64,000 bases of DNA from Flavobacteriia bacterium (GTDB lineage Bacteria > Bacteroidota > Bacteroidia > Flavobacteriales_D > Crocinitomicaceae), in NCBI GenBank assembly GCA_947450325.1, contig CANFUT010000004.1, positions 85,491 through 149,490 on the forward strand, given 5' to 3'. The position numbers and the translations under genes are program-made. Shown one piece after another: positions 7,854-16,365 of the stretch (within the stretch, counting starts at the first letter, position 1; each line of letters starts with the position of its first letter). The notes below the pieces were generated by a model. That model did not search any database. It had not been told where the DNA came from and worked only from the letters and a program-made list of their open reading frames with translations.

Positions 7854-8276
7854 ATGAAGATACGATTTTTTTTATTCGCTGCATTGTTACTGATTTTTTC
7901 TTGCAACAAAAGCAAAAATAATCCAGTGCCAAGCATTCCATTTGATATTAGCATCAATATCGGTTTGCCTAGTTATTCTGATTTACAAGGAGTAGGAAGT
8001 TGGGCGTACGTAAATGGCGGCGCAAAAGGAATTATAGTTTACAGAAAATCTTATGATCAATTTGTGGCGTTCGATAGACAATCACCAGCAGATGGCGGTG
8101 CGAATTGTGCAACACCATTGACGCCAGATTCTACTAATTTTTTGCAGTTAAACGATGTTTGTTCAGGTGCTCGATTCTCTTTATATGACGGTTCGCCTAT
8201 GTCTGGTTCAGATTATGGTTTGCGCCAATATCAAGTTGTTTGGGATGGAAATTTAATCCTTAGAATCTACAATTAA
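7854..8276 (+). CDS. Rieske-fold-like lipoprotein lacking the cluster ligands
   Basis: 140 aa with lipobox LLLIFSC. The pattern INIGLPSYSDLQGVGSWAYV-x-GGAKGIIVYRKS...FVAFDR resembles a Bacteroidota lipoprotein group related to Rieske [2Fe-2S] domains. The C-x-H and C-x-x-H ligand pairs of true Rieske proteins are absent: only Cys residues in ANCATP and DVCSGARF remain and no His follows. If it is a Rieske fold it should not bind a 2Fe-2S cluster. Its stop codon overlaps that of the convergent glycosyltransferase gene within TTAA (8273-8276). The fold assignment comes from remembered family patterns. Confidence 0.55.
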   Translation: MKIRFFLFAALLLIFSCNKSKNNPVPSIPFDISINIGLPSYSDLQGVGSWAYVNGGAKGIIVYRKSYDQFVAFDRQSPADGGANCATPLTPDSTNFLQLNDVCSGARFSLYDGSPMSGSDYGLRQYQVVWDGNLILRIYN

Positions 8277-9889
8277 CGGTAATTAGTTTTCCAAACTTCG
8301 ATGTATTGATTGGTGTTTTTTGGATTCAATGTGAATAGAATCTTGTCAATCAAACTTGGGTCACATTGACTAAACTTAACCATTTTAGGATAAATCTTCT
8401 TGTATTCCCCAATTCTTTTAGCCAAATCATCTTCTCCAAAAAAGAAAATGTAATTGTATTGAGAGCTATCTTTGACAATCAAAGGTTCTATAGGCTCTTC
8501 GCGCTGTTCAAAATTACAATACCAACTATTTGCATAAAATTTAGGCATCATCGAAGTACTTGATTTTCCTGACGCTTCTAATAATATATTTTTGTGATCG
8601 AGGTGTTCATGGCGCAAGGAATACATCGCATCAATCCTTGATTTTTTAGAAGATGCAACAGTAAAAAACAACAATAATGGAATGTTTAAAATCCAAAAAG
8701 CGACCCACGAAATGCGCCATGTTTTGTTCCAAAATTCACTTTTTCTCAAACTTTCAAAACCGATAACGCCTAAAATAATCACCAATGGCAAAACGGTTAA
8801 TACAAATCTTTCTTGTCGATTTGGATAAAAAGTGTGGAATAAAATAAAGAAAATGGTTGGTAGATAGATAATCCAAAGTGATTGAATGTTTTTCAGTTTC
8901 CCCAAGAATGCAGCTGTAACGAGTGCTAAAAAGACAAGTAAAATCCACCAAATTTGCAAGTTTGGAAGAAATATGTGTAACAGCAACATTACGCCAGCAG
9001 GAGCAATTACAAACCACTGATGTTTGGGAGATCTGAAAAATCCAATAGCGATTAAAATCCCGAGTGGAACGAGTAAAACGCCAAAAATCACATAGAAATA
9101 CATGAAATAATTGGTGTTTGCCATGTATTCAGTTCCTTCGTGCATATTGTACACGATGTACCCAGCCAATTCAGCAAATGGATAACCCCAGATGAAGTAA
9201 TCAACCAATCCTTGTGTCATGCAAAAAGTGAGTACAACGCCCAAACTGAAAAGGAAGAATTTTTTCCATTCCCATTTAAAAAAGTAGAAAGCGGCAACGC
9301 CAATGGCGAAAATTCCCACCTGAAATCTGAAAGAAATTGCTAGTCCAATGAGTAATCCAGCAAAAAGTAAATCTAATTTGTGATTGTCTTTGATTGTCAA
9401 CCATACGCCCCAAATCAAGAAAGGAATACTGGCCATTTCTACCAAATTTCTGACTGAAAGAAATGGTAAAACCCAAAGAATCGCTAAAATCCAACCCGCA
9501 GTAACTGCATTTTTTCGATTGGAAATTTTTTCTGTGATTTTAATTCCAAAATGAACAACGAGCATCGAAATTAATCCGTGAATCAGTCGATTGAAAATCA
9601 TCAATGTTTTAGGATCGGTAATTCCAAAGAACTTGAAAACGACAAAAAACAAATAATTCAAACCTACATAAGTGAAACTATGACCTTCAGGTGTGCCAGC
9701 ATTTCCGGGTGACCATGGCAACCAATGATTGTAGTCAAATCCATCAGACCAAGAAGATGCAGCCTCAACAATCAGGAAATGATCGTCGTGCATGCCGTAA
9801 CCTTCAGAGAAAATTGCCGCAATCAATCTAAAGATTAATGCTACAAATAGAATGGTTTTATAGGAAGTGAAATCGATTTTTTTTAACAT
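8273..9889 (-). CDS. Polytopic GT-C glycosyltransferase-like protein
   Basis: 538 aa from ATG 9889; an ATG 8 codons upstream at 9913 is possible. About ten to twelve transmembrane helices. The first external loop carries acidic residues (EGYGMHDDHFLIVE), as in GT-C enzymes where an Asp is catalytic. Later, HTFYPNRQERFVLTVLP resembles the H-x-E-x-RF signature of GT22 (PIG-B/ALG9-like) mannosyltransferases. Such enzymes transfer sugars from lipid-phosphate donors on the periplasmic face. The C-terminal ~110 residues after the last helix look soluble. Donor and acceptor cannot be deduced; no other glycan genes are adjacent. Confidence 0.68.
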   Translation of the reverse strand: MLKKIDFTSYKTILFVALIFRLIAAIFSEGYGMHDDHFLIVEAASSWSDGFDYNHWLPWSPGNAGTPEGHSFTYVGLNYLFFVVFKFFGITDPKTLMIFNRLIHGLISMLVVHFGIKITEKISNRKNAVTAGWILAILWVLPFLSVRNLVEMASIPFLIWGVWLTIKDNHKLDLLFAGLLIGLAISFRFQVGIFAIGVAAFYFFKWEWKKFFLFSLGVVLTFCMTQGLVDYFIWGYPFAELAGYIVYNMHEGTEYMANTNYFMYFYVIFGVLLVPLGILIAIGFFRSPKHQWFVIAPAGVMLLLHIFLPNLQIWWILLVFLALVTAAFLGKLKNIQSLWIIYLPTIFFILFHTFYPNRQERFVLTVLPLVIILGVIGFESLRKSEFWNKTWRISWVAFWILNIPLLLFFTVASSKKSRIDAMYSLRHEHLDHKNILLEASGKSSTSMMPKFYANSWYCNFEQREEPIEPLIVKDSSQYNYIFFFGEDDLAKRIGEYKKIYPKMVKFSQCDPSLIDKILFTLNPKNTNQYIEVWKTNYR

Positions 9890-9990
9890 AATCCTTTCAT
9901 GTTGGAAACTCAAATGACAAGATTATTCTTGCATTAGCCACAAAATTAGCCAAAAAAAACCGATTTTCTTTTTTCTAAGAAATTTCAGAA

Positions 9991-10308
9991 TTAATACTTT
10001 TGAATTTTAACTCTTTTTGTTTCACTCCCAATTTTCATTTCGATAAAATAGTATCCAATTGGCATATCAATTAGCGAAATAATTTGTGCATTGTTGATTC
10101 CTGTTTGCACGATTCTTCCTTGGAAGTCAAAGATTTGATAAGAATCTATCATTTCTCCATTTTTGATAAAGATAATTTCACTTGTTGGATTCGGAAATAA
10201 TTGAATTTCTTCAAATACAGAAGTTTCTTCGATTTTTTTCGGGTCAGTTTCTTGCGCACTCAATTGAAAGGCAAAAAACAAAAACGGAAGGAGAGAGAGC
10301 GTTTTCAT
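9991..10308 (-). CDS. Minimal secreted protein: signal peptide plus T9SS type A sorting domain
   Basis: 105 aa. A signal peptide (MKTLSLLPFLFFAFQLSAQ) and about 15 acidic linker residues lead straight into a type A sorting domain (IQLFPNPTSEIIFIKNG, YQIFDFQGRIV, YYFIEMKIGSETKRVKI). No passenger domain is present. The frame has a clean start and stop, so I see no direct sign of truncation, although loss of a passenger from an older gene cannot be excluded. Confidence 0.8.
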   Translation of the reverse strand: MKTLSLLPFLFFAFQLSAQETDPKKIEETSVFEEIQLFPNPTSEIIFIKNGEMIDSYQIFDFQGRIVQTGINNAQIISLIDMPIGYYFIEMKIGSETKRVKIQKY

Positions 10309-10420
10309 GTTTTCTGGTTTTTTTAGTGGAACGCATGTTTGTTTGCAGGTTACAGTTTTTACAGCATTAAATTTTTTGATTCAATAATGTTTGGCTATTT
10401 TTAAAAACTCAAGAGCGATT

Positions 10421-10771
10421 ATGATTCAGAAATTATCAGAAAAAAACAAGGATTTCTTTGACCAAGTGTATGATGTTGTGCGTTTGATTCCGCAAGGTCG
10501 CGTAACTTCATACGGCGCAATTGCCAATTATCTAGGTACGAAAAGTGGAGCAAGAATGGTTGGCTGGGCGATGAATGCTGCACACGTTTTGCCCGATGTT
10601 CCTGCGCACAGAGTTGTGAATCGCAACGGAATGCTTACTGGAAAAATGCACTTTGCGCATGAAAATGAAATGGAAAGGCTCTTAAAAGTTGAAAATATTG
10701 CAATCGAAAATGATCAAGTTCTGAATTTTAAACTGTTGTTTTGGGATCCAATAATTGAATTAGAACTATAA
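10421..10771 (+). CDS. Alkyltransferase-like protein (ATL), MGMT DNA-binding domain
   Basis: 116 aa. The sequence matches the C-terminal DNA-binding domain of O6-alkylguanine DNA alkyltransferase: IPQGRVTSYGAIANYLG, an Arg in SGARMVGWAMNAA, then PAHRVVNRNG. In active MGMT this last motif is PCHRV; here Ala62 replaces the reactive Cys. Proteins with this change are ATLs, which bind O6-alkylguanine without repairing it and hand the lesion to nucleotide excision repair. The frame is open 10 codons upstream, but ATG 10421 gives the family N-terminus. The gene stands alone. Confidence 0.85.
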   Translation: MIQKLSEKNKDFFDQVYDVVRLIPQGRVTSYGAIANYLGTKSGARMVGWAMNAAHVLPDVPAHRVVNRNGMLTGKMHFAHENEMERLLKVENIAIENDQVLNFKLLFWDPIIELEL

Positions 10772-10783
10772 AAAAACAATGGA

Positions 10784-11032
10784 TTAGTTATTCCAAATTT
10801 CCTTTAGAAACAATTGCTCGTTACCAGAAATCGTTGCATGAAAACGGATTTCTTTTTTGATTTCACTCAGTTGAGTTATCAAATTTGGATTTTTTGTGTT
10901 TTGCAAATGAATGTGCACTTTTTGGTATTCTCTTTTAAGCTGAAGGGCTTTTTTCATTCTTTCCCCGTATTCTGATTGACATGAAGTTACCAGAATTCCC
11001 AATCCTAAAATTATAAAACTTATCCTTTTCAT
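10784..11032 (-). CDS. Small lipoprotein, unknown function
   Basis: 82 aa from ATG 11032; an in-frame ATG at 11050 would add six residues before the signal. MKRISFIILGLGILVTSC ends in a lipobox. The mature part is a single amphipathic, probably coiled-coil segment (ERMKKALQLKREYQKVHIHLQN). I recognise no family. It is convergent with the ATL gene. Confidence 0.6.
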   Translation of the reverse strand: MKRISFIILGLGILVTSCQSEYGERMKKALQLKREYQKVHIHLQNTKNPNLITQLSEIKKEIRFHATISGNEQLFLKEIWNN

Positions 11033-11253
11033 AATGTCAAAATTACACATACATTTTATGTTTTTTAGTGATTTTTTAACATTTCTTTCAAAATAGACTT
11101 TTTATTGAACATTTCAAGTTTCCCAGTAAACATTCGGTTTTTCGACTAAATAATGTAACAATTGTTACCAAAAAGAATGTTTGAAATAGATAAGTGTAAA
11201 TTTTTACATTTTTTCTGATTAATATCAAATTTAACTGCCGTATCTTAGTACCC

Positions 11254-12264
11254 ATGATTTTTGTCACCGGAGGAACAGGACTTTTAGGAAGTCATTTACT
11301 TTACAAATTGTCGCAACAAGATGTTTCTATCCGCGCGATTTTTCGTGACGAATCAAAAATCAAACAAACCTTCAAGATTTTCCAATTTTATTCAGCTGAA
11401 AATGCAGAAACTTTATTCTCAAAAATTGAATGGGTAAATTGTGATGTCTTGGATGTCATGACTTTGGAAGAATTGATGCAAGGTTCTGAAATTGTATATC
11501 ATTGTGCAGCAATTGTTTCCTTTGCGAGAAGAGATTTTTTCAAGATGATGAAAATCAATCGTCGCGGTACTGCAAATATTGTCAATATCGCTCTTGGTTT
11601 AAATGTCAAAAAACTTTGTTTTGTTTCTTCAACTGCAGCGGTTTCAAACGATGTTGATCATCCCGATAATCCACTGGTTGAAAAAAATAAATGGGTTCAA
11701 ACACCAGAAACGAGTGGTTATGCTATTTCTAAATATTCCTCAGAAAAAGAAGTTTGGCGAGGAATCGAGGAAGGTTTGGATGCAATAATCGTTAATCCAA
11801 GTATGATTATTGGTCCAGGAAATTGGGATGAAAGTTCATTGAAGATTTTGAGAACCATCTCCAAGGGTTTTAAATTTTATACAGCTGGCTCAAATGCATT
11901 TGTAGACGTGAGAGATGTTGCCTCTGCAATGGTCCGACTAATGGATTCAGAAATAAAAAATGATCGATTCTTAGTTACAGGAACCAATATCAGTTTCAAA
12001 TCATTTTTTGATAAGGTTGCCATTCAAATGGGAGTAAAGGCTCCAACAATTTTAGCGGGTCCATTTTTGAGTGCCCTAGCATGCAATTTATCTTGGTTTA
12101 CGAGTCTGTTTACTGGTAAGCGAACATTAACCAAAGATTCCGTTAGAAGTGCGCAGGCTACCACAACTTACAGCAGCGAAAAATTATTACATGCCTTGGA
12201 CGACTTTCAATTTAAATCAATCGATGAAACCATCGAAAATGCTGTGAAAGGCAGAATTCAATAA
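11254..12264 (+). CDS. Extended short-chain dehydrogenase / NAD-dependent epimerase family
   Basis: 336 aa. N-terminal Rossmann motif VTGGTGLLGSHL, Asp-containing NCDVLD, catalytic Ser region CFVSSTAAVS and Y-x-x-x-K as YAISKYSSE. NPSMIIGPG marks the substrate side. This is the extended SDR fold related to dihydroflavonol-4-reductase-like and nucleotide-sugar enzymes; the substrate is not evident. TATCTTAG (11241-11248), a near match to the -7 consensus, lies only 5 nt before the ATG, so the mRNA may have almost no leader. It stands alone. Confidence 0.82.
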   Translation: MIFVTGGTGLLGSHLLYKLSQQDVSIRAIFRDESKIKQTFKIFQFYSAENAETLFSKIEWVNCDVLDVMTLEELMQGSEIVYHCAAIVSFARRDFFKMMKINRRGTANIVNIALGLNVKKLCFVSSTAAVSNDVDHPDNPLVEKNKWVQTPETSGYAISKYSSEKEVWRGIEEGLDAIIVNPSMIIGPGNWDESSLKILRTISKGFKFYTAGSNAFVDVRDVASAMVRLMDSEIKNDRFLVTGTNISFKSFFDKVAIQMGVKAPTILAGPFLSALACNLSWFTSLFTGKRTLTKDSVRSAQATTTYSSEKLLHALDDFQFKSIDETIENAVKGRIQ

Positions 12265-12292
12265 ATCTTACCCTAAAATTTAAGTACAAAAA

Positions 12293-12320
12293 AAACGGAA
12301 TACCCTAAAGTATCCCGTTT
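12293..12320. terminator. Bidirectional terminator between the SDR and lamin-tail genes
   Basis: AAACGGAATAC (12293-12303) pairs with GTATCCCGTTT (12310-12320) with one A-C mismatch around a 6-nt loop. On the minus strand it is followed by eight T's, so it mainly ends the convergent 12342-14069 gene; the plus-strand tail is short (TTTTC). Confidence 0.8.
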
Positions 12321-12341
12321 TCAAGTATTGAATTATTTTTA

Positions 12342-14069
12342 TTAGTTTCTTACAACTCTTAAAATAGATGTTCCTTTTTCAGTCGCTACATGAATCAAGT
12401 AAACTCCATTTGGATTGTTACTCAAATCAATCGCAGCACCATTTTGAACATTGCTGTAGTTCGCAATTACTTTTCCTAAAGCGTTGTATACAGATACATT
12501 CGCTTGTTCTGTGGGAATAGTCAAATTAATTTTTCCTTTGGTTGGATTTGGATAAACAGAAATAGTTGATTCTTCTTTGTTCTCATTGATTCCAGCTGAA
12601 TTAACTGTGACACAAGAAGAGGTACTTGAGCATCCATTTGTATTTGTTACTACCACTGAATAATTTCCATTTGCAGTTGCTACATAAGTTGCACTCGTAG
12701 CTCCACTGATTGGTTGGCTAGTTGCACAATTGATCCATTGGTATGATTGACCAGCTGGACCAGCAACTAAAGTAGTTCCTGTTGAAATTGTTGCGGTTGC
12801 TGTCGGTACAGGATTAACAGTTACCGTAACTTGGTCCGTATTTGAACAACCATTTGCATCAGTTCCTGTTAAAGTATATGTTCCTGTTGCAGTTGGAGTA
12901 AAATCTGTTCCATCAATTACGCCATTGTTCCATGCTAAGTTAGTTACACCTGAACCAACAAGTGTCACAGATTCTCCCGCACAAACTGTTTGATCAGCTC
13001 CTGCACTAACTGTTGGAAGCGAATTAACTGTTACCAACACTTGATCAGTATTTGAACATGCACCGCTAGTCAAAGTTACAGTATAGGTAGTTGTTGCTGA
13101 AGGATTAAATGCAACACCATTTGTAACACCATTATCCCATGAGATTGTGCCAGTTCCAGTAGCAGTCAAAATTACACTTGCACCTGCACAAATTGTTTGA
13201 TCGTTTCCAGCATTTACAGTTGGCGCTGTTCCTGAAACAGTAACTACAACCTCTGTTCTTGGACTTGGAGGGCAACCTACGATTGTTTCTTCAACCCAAA
13301 ATGAAGTAGTGGAAGGCAATGCGCCCGTTGTGAATGAAGTTCCATTTCCAATCGAAGTTCCGCCAACGTTAACATCATACCAATATAAAGTGGAATTTGT
13401 TAAACTTGCTGTTGCACTCAAATTGGCAGTTGCACCGCTACAAATTGTTGCTCCGGTTGCAGTTGGTGCAGCGATAGGATTACATGGAACACCACCACAG
13501 TTTGAAGTATGAGCACCTAAATTTGTAATATCATCAACAGCTCCAACGATCCACTCAGATGAACTAGCATCAGTTCCTGCAGAAATTGTCCAGTTTGCAT
13601 TCGGAGAGCAAATTGAAGATTTTCTAACAAGTGTTTTATCCAATGAACCAGCTAAATCTCCAGCAACAGCCCAAGAAGTTCCAGGGTCAGTTCCAACAGT
13701 TCCAATTACATCAATGGCAACACTGTTTTTTTCTAGGGTTACAGCGTCATCACCGTTAAATCCAGTGACTCCTGAAGTTACATCGGCTAGTGCTAAAATA
13801 GCTGTACTTGCTTGAGCGCTTGCTACAACGTAAACATCTTGATCGGCAAGTGTGCCTGTAAGCGCCAAAGTTACATTTGGAGTTAAAGATCCATTGTTGT
13901 ATAGTTTCAAAGCGTAAACAGATAAATCAACTGAAGCACCAGTACCATTGTAAATTTCAATGTATTTATTGTTGCTTGTTCCTTCTCCGTATTCAGAGAT
14001 AAATAAGTCTGTTGTTTGAGAAAATCCTAAGAAAGGAACTAAAAGTAAAAGCAGTGTAAAAATTTTCAT
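12342..14069 (-). CDS. Secreted lamin-tail domain/Ig-repeat protein with T9SS type A sorting domain
   Basis: 575 aa. Signal peptide MKIFTLLLLLVPFLGFSQ. Residues about 20-185 match a lamin-tail domain (DLFISEYGEGTSNNKYIEIYNGTG, later FNGDDAVTLEKNSVAIDVIG). A Cys-containing Ig-like segment follows, then two tandem ~67-aa repeats (about 280-350 and 350-418) of the type AGxDQTxCAGxSV...DQVxVTVN. A third Ig-like segment precedes the sorting domain (ISVYPNPTKGKINLTI...YNALGKVI...ILRVVRN). Such proteins are surface-displayed or released by T9SS; Bacteroidota lamin-tail domains are often paired with nucleases or adhesins, but no catalytic domain is present here. Its own terminator follows. Confidence 0.85.
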   Translation of the reverse strand: MKIFTLLLLLVPFLGFSQTTDLFISEYGEGTSNNKYIEIYNGTGASVDLSVYALKLYNNGSLTPNVTLALTGTLADQDVYVVASAQASTAILALADVTSGVTGFNGDDAVTLEKNSVAIDVIGTVGTDPGTSWAVAGDLAGSLDKTLVRKSSICSPNANWTISAGTDASSSEWIVGAVDDITNLGAHTSNCGGVPCNPIAAPTATGATICSGATANLSATASLTNSTLYWYDVNVGGTSIGNGTSFTTGALPSTTSFWVEETIVGCPPSPRTEVVVTVSGTAPTVNAGNDQTICAGASVILTATGTGTISWDNGVTNGVAFNPSATTTYTVTLTSGACSNTDQVLVTVNSLPTVSAGADQTVCAGESVTLVGSGVTNLAWNNGVIDGTDFTPTATGTYTLTGTDANGCSNTDQVTVTVNPVPTATATISTGTTLVAGPAGQSYQWINCATSQPISGATSATYVATANGNYSVVVTNTNGCSSTSSCVTVNSAGINENKEESTISVYPNPTKGKINLTIPTEQANVSVYNALGKVIANYSNVQNGAAIDLSNNPNGVYLIHVATEKGTSILRVVRN

Positions 14070-14154
14070 AAGCTATATTTATATATTCAGTCGTAAAGGT
14101 AAGGCAACAAAATGATACTTAAAAATAAATTGGTGTCAAATTTAGATTAATTCA

Positions 14155-14724
14155 TCAAGGATTTAAACGTTTTGTAACATATTGATTCACTCTTTCATAA
14201 AACTGAAAAGGGGAAAATGTTCGCCATTCAATTTCATCCAAATCACCTCCCATTACAAAATAGCTGTCGATGTGAATGTGTTCAAATTCTTTTACAACGT
14301 GGTCGTGAAAATTGATGAGTGCAATCCAGCCGTCTTCAACTTCGTCAAACCATTCTTCATAATAACAATCGTCGGAATAGTGAAAATTCAATACATTTTC
14401 TCCAATCAAAATGAATTTATTGATTCCATGTTCAATTAAAGGCTCGATAATTTCACGTTTAAAAGTCATGATGTCATTTTCTATTGCATCGTTCCATTCG
14501 CCAAACATTTCAATAATGGCATAGGATTCATCGTATTCAACAAACAATATTTTAATAACCAAAGTCCGTGACCCCATGTTGTCCCACTGCGGATGAATTA
14601 AGTAATTGTAAATTTGATCTGTAAATTCAAATTCGCTGTAATCTCTGTTGAAAAATGGGGAAGAAGGATCTTCGGAAGCAATATAAAAATCGCGCCATTG
14701 ATAATATGGTTCTATGAAATGCAT
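14155..14724 (-). CDS. Conserved acidic protein, unknown function
   Basis: 189 aa, no signal peptide or membrane helix. It is rich in Asp, Glu, Tyr and Trp (YYQWRDFYIASEDP at the start; HYSDDCYYEEWFDEVEDGW about 120-140) and alternates predicted strands and helices, so probably a soluble cytoplasmic protein. I do not recognise the family. It stands divergent from the lipoprotein gene at 14838. Confidence 0.6.
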   Translation of the reverse strand: MHFIEPYYQWRDFYIASEDPSSPFFNRDYSEFEFTDQIYNYLIHPQWDNMGSRTLVIKILFVEYDESYAIIEMFGEWNDAIENDIMTFKREIIEPLIEHGINKFILIGENVLNFHYSDDCYYEEWFDEVEDGWIALINFHDHVVKEFEHIHIDSYFVMGGDLDEIEWRTFSPFQFYERVNQYVTKRLNP

Positions 14725-14783
14725 GTCAGAATTTTAAATTTGGAATAGAATTTGCAAATAAATTGTAAAATATAAAAAGTAGC

Positions 14784-14813
14784 TTGAACGTTCTTAATTT
14801 TCAATTACTTTTG
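14784..14813 (+). promoter_or_regulatory. Canonical promoter of the DUF4836-like lipoprotein gene
   Basis: TTG (14784-14786) and TACTTTTG (14806-14813) are separated by exactly 19 nt, a full Bacteroidota promoter. The TTG could be misread as the start codon of the following gene, since the frame is open from it. The promoter shows that translation must begin downstream, at ATG 14838. Confidence 0.8.
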
Positions 14814-14837
14814 AATACGAATTGTAAATACAAAAAT

Positions 14838-16268
14838 ATGTCTTTGAAACAAATTTTACCAATTTTAGCAGGCTTTTTATTCTTAGTTGCTTGCTCAGGA
14901 AACAATGATCGACCAATTAAGGAATCTGTTTCCGCTTTTATGAATGACAATGAGTCTATTATCGCTTTTGGTTCTTTGAATTACAACCAGATTCTTAATA
15001 AAGCTGAATACAAGAAAATAGATAAATTGGGGAGCTTGATCGAAGAGAGATTATCTGATGCGTTGAATCCTGAATCGCCCATTTATTTTGCTATGGAAGG
15101 TCCGTTTGATAGAAATGGAAATCCAAAATCGACTTATGTCTTTTTAGATGTTCAAAATAAAGATACTTTGGAAGATCGTTTGGCTTCATCAGGACTTTTC
15201 ATTGAAGAAGCAGGCGAAATGAAATATTCTGTCAACGATGATTTAAGCGTGGGAATCAAAGGGAATTTGGCAATTGTTGTAATCAAAAATGAAGACTACG
15301 ACGGAAAACTAGCACTTGAAGCCGCTTTCAATAAGACGAAAGGAGAAATTTCTGGTGGTAAAATGGATGAATTGTTAAGCAAAAACAATGACATCGCGCT
15401 CAATGCCAATTTGGAAAACTTATATGGAACGTCAAATACAAGTTTGTCGAAGTTGAGTAAACCAAAACAAAAAGAATTGACTGAAATGGTCAAAGATTCT
15501 TATCTGCATGCCACGCTAAATTTCGAAAAAGGTAAAATGGTTTTCAAAACTGAAAATCTTTTTTCAGCAGCATTACAAAAACGCATGTTTTTCAAAGATG
15601 ATGCAAATGCAAGCGTTTTGTCAAATCTTGGAAAAGGAAAAGCAAGAATTGGAATTGCGGCGAGCATCGACATGAAAAAAGCGGAAAGCTTTATCGATGA
15701 TTTTGCGGCTGATTTTAAAGAAAAAATGATCAATAGCGACACAAAATCTGCGCTTGCCGTAATGCTTTTGGGTGACGGACCACTAAACAAAGTTTTCAGT
15801 GGCATCGCAGGATTGGTTTTGGTTGGTGAACCACAGATGATGGGATTTGTTCCTGAATTGAATTTTACTGTAGGTATAGGAAAAGAAGGTAAGCCGTTGT
15901 TCGAACTTTGGGCTGCAAGCAAAAGTGGTGGTCGATTTATTTACAAAATCACAGACAAAAATTTAATTGGTTCTTCGCCAAATGCTGGCGCAGGCATGTC
16001 GTCGTTGGTGATTCCAAGTTGTGGCAAAGATTTCGGCAAAAAAGGAATTTCAGGTTTCATCAATTTTGAAGGCTTAGATGTTGAATCGTTTTATTTGCCA
16101 GGCGCATACAAATCGATTTATGTAGTCAAAAACATCACTTTTAAAGTCGACAATAAAGGCAGTGAACTGGTGATTAATTCTACGAATCCAAATCAAAATA
16201 TTTTAAAACAAATCATCGATTTAAATACCCAAGATTTGAAAGATATGATGGGCAATATGGCGATTTAA
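14838..16268 (+). CDS. Large lipoprotein, DUF4836-like
   Basis: 476 aa. MSLKQILPILAGFLFLVAC is a lipoprotein signal. The mature part (SAFMNDNESIIAFGSLNYNQILNKA, FAMEGPFDRNGNPKSTYVFLDV, SGGRFIYKITDKNLIGSS) is a large mixed alpha/beta protein. It resembles the Bacteroidota DUF4836 lipoproteins, which start with a statement of self-consistent beta strands around a conserved N-terminal motif; the assignment is tentative. Function unknown, probably membrane-anchored at the periplasm. ATG 14838 is chosen from the promoter at 14784-14813. Confidence 0.6.
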   Translation: MSLKQILPILAGFLFLVACSGNNDRPIKESVSAFMNDNESIIAFGSLNYNQILNKAEYKKIDKLGSLIEERLSDALNPESPIYFAMEGPFDRNGNPKSTYVFLDVQNKDTLEDRLASSGLFIEEAGEMKYSVNDDLSVGIKGNLAIVVIKNEDYDGKLALEAAFNKTKGEISGGKMDELLSKNNDIALNANLENLYGTSNTSLSKLSKPKQKELTEMVKDSYLHATLNFEKGKMVFKTENLFSAALQKRMFFKDDANASVLSNLGKGKARIGIAASIDMKKAESFIDDFAADFKEKMINSDTKSALAVMLLGDGPLNKVFSGIAGLVLVGEPQMMGFVPELNFTVGIGKEGKPLFELWAASKSGGRFIYKITDKNLIGSSPNAGAGMSSLVIPSCGKDFGKKGISGFINFEGLDVESFYLPGAYKSIYVVKNITFKVDNKGSELVINSTNPNQNILKQIIDLNTQDLKDMMGNMAI

Positions 16269-16290
16269 AATAAAATTTGAATTGAACTTG

Positions 16291-16329
16291 AAAGTTTGTT
16301 TTGGCTGTGCTGAGACAAACTTTTTTTTT
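16291..16329 (+). terminator. Terminator of the DUF4836-like gene
   Basis: AAAGTTTGT (16291-16299) pairs with ACAAACTTT (16315-16323), followed by six more T's. It lies 22 nt after the stop. TATCTTTA (16331-16338) directly after the T-run is a possible -7 element for the GIY-YIG gene. Confidence 0.8.
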
Positions 16330-16365
16330 GTATCTTTATTTAACCGATTTAAAAACTAAACCAAA

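Noticed and set aside
10421..10771. Active O6-methylguanine methyltransferase
   Set aside because: The reactive Cys of PCHR is Ala here, so it is an alkyltransferase-like protein.
14784..14837. Translation start of the DUF4836-like gene at TTG 14784
   Set aside because: That TTG is the -33 box of a perfect promoter whose -7 lies at 14806-14813; the lipoprotein signal begins at ATG 14838.
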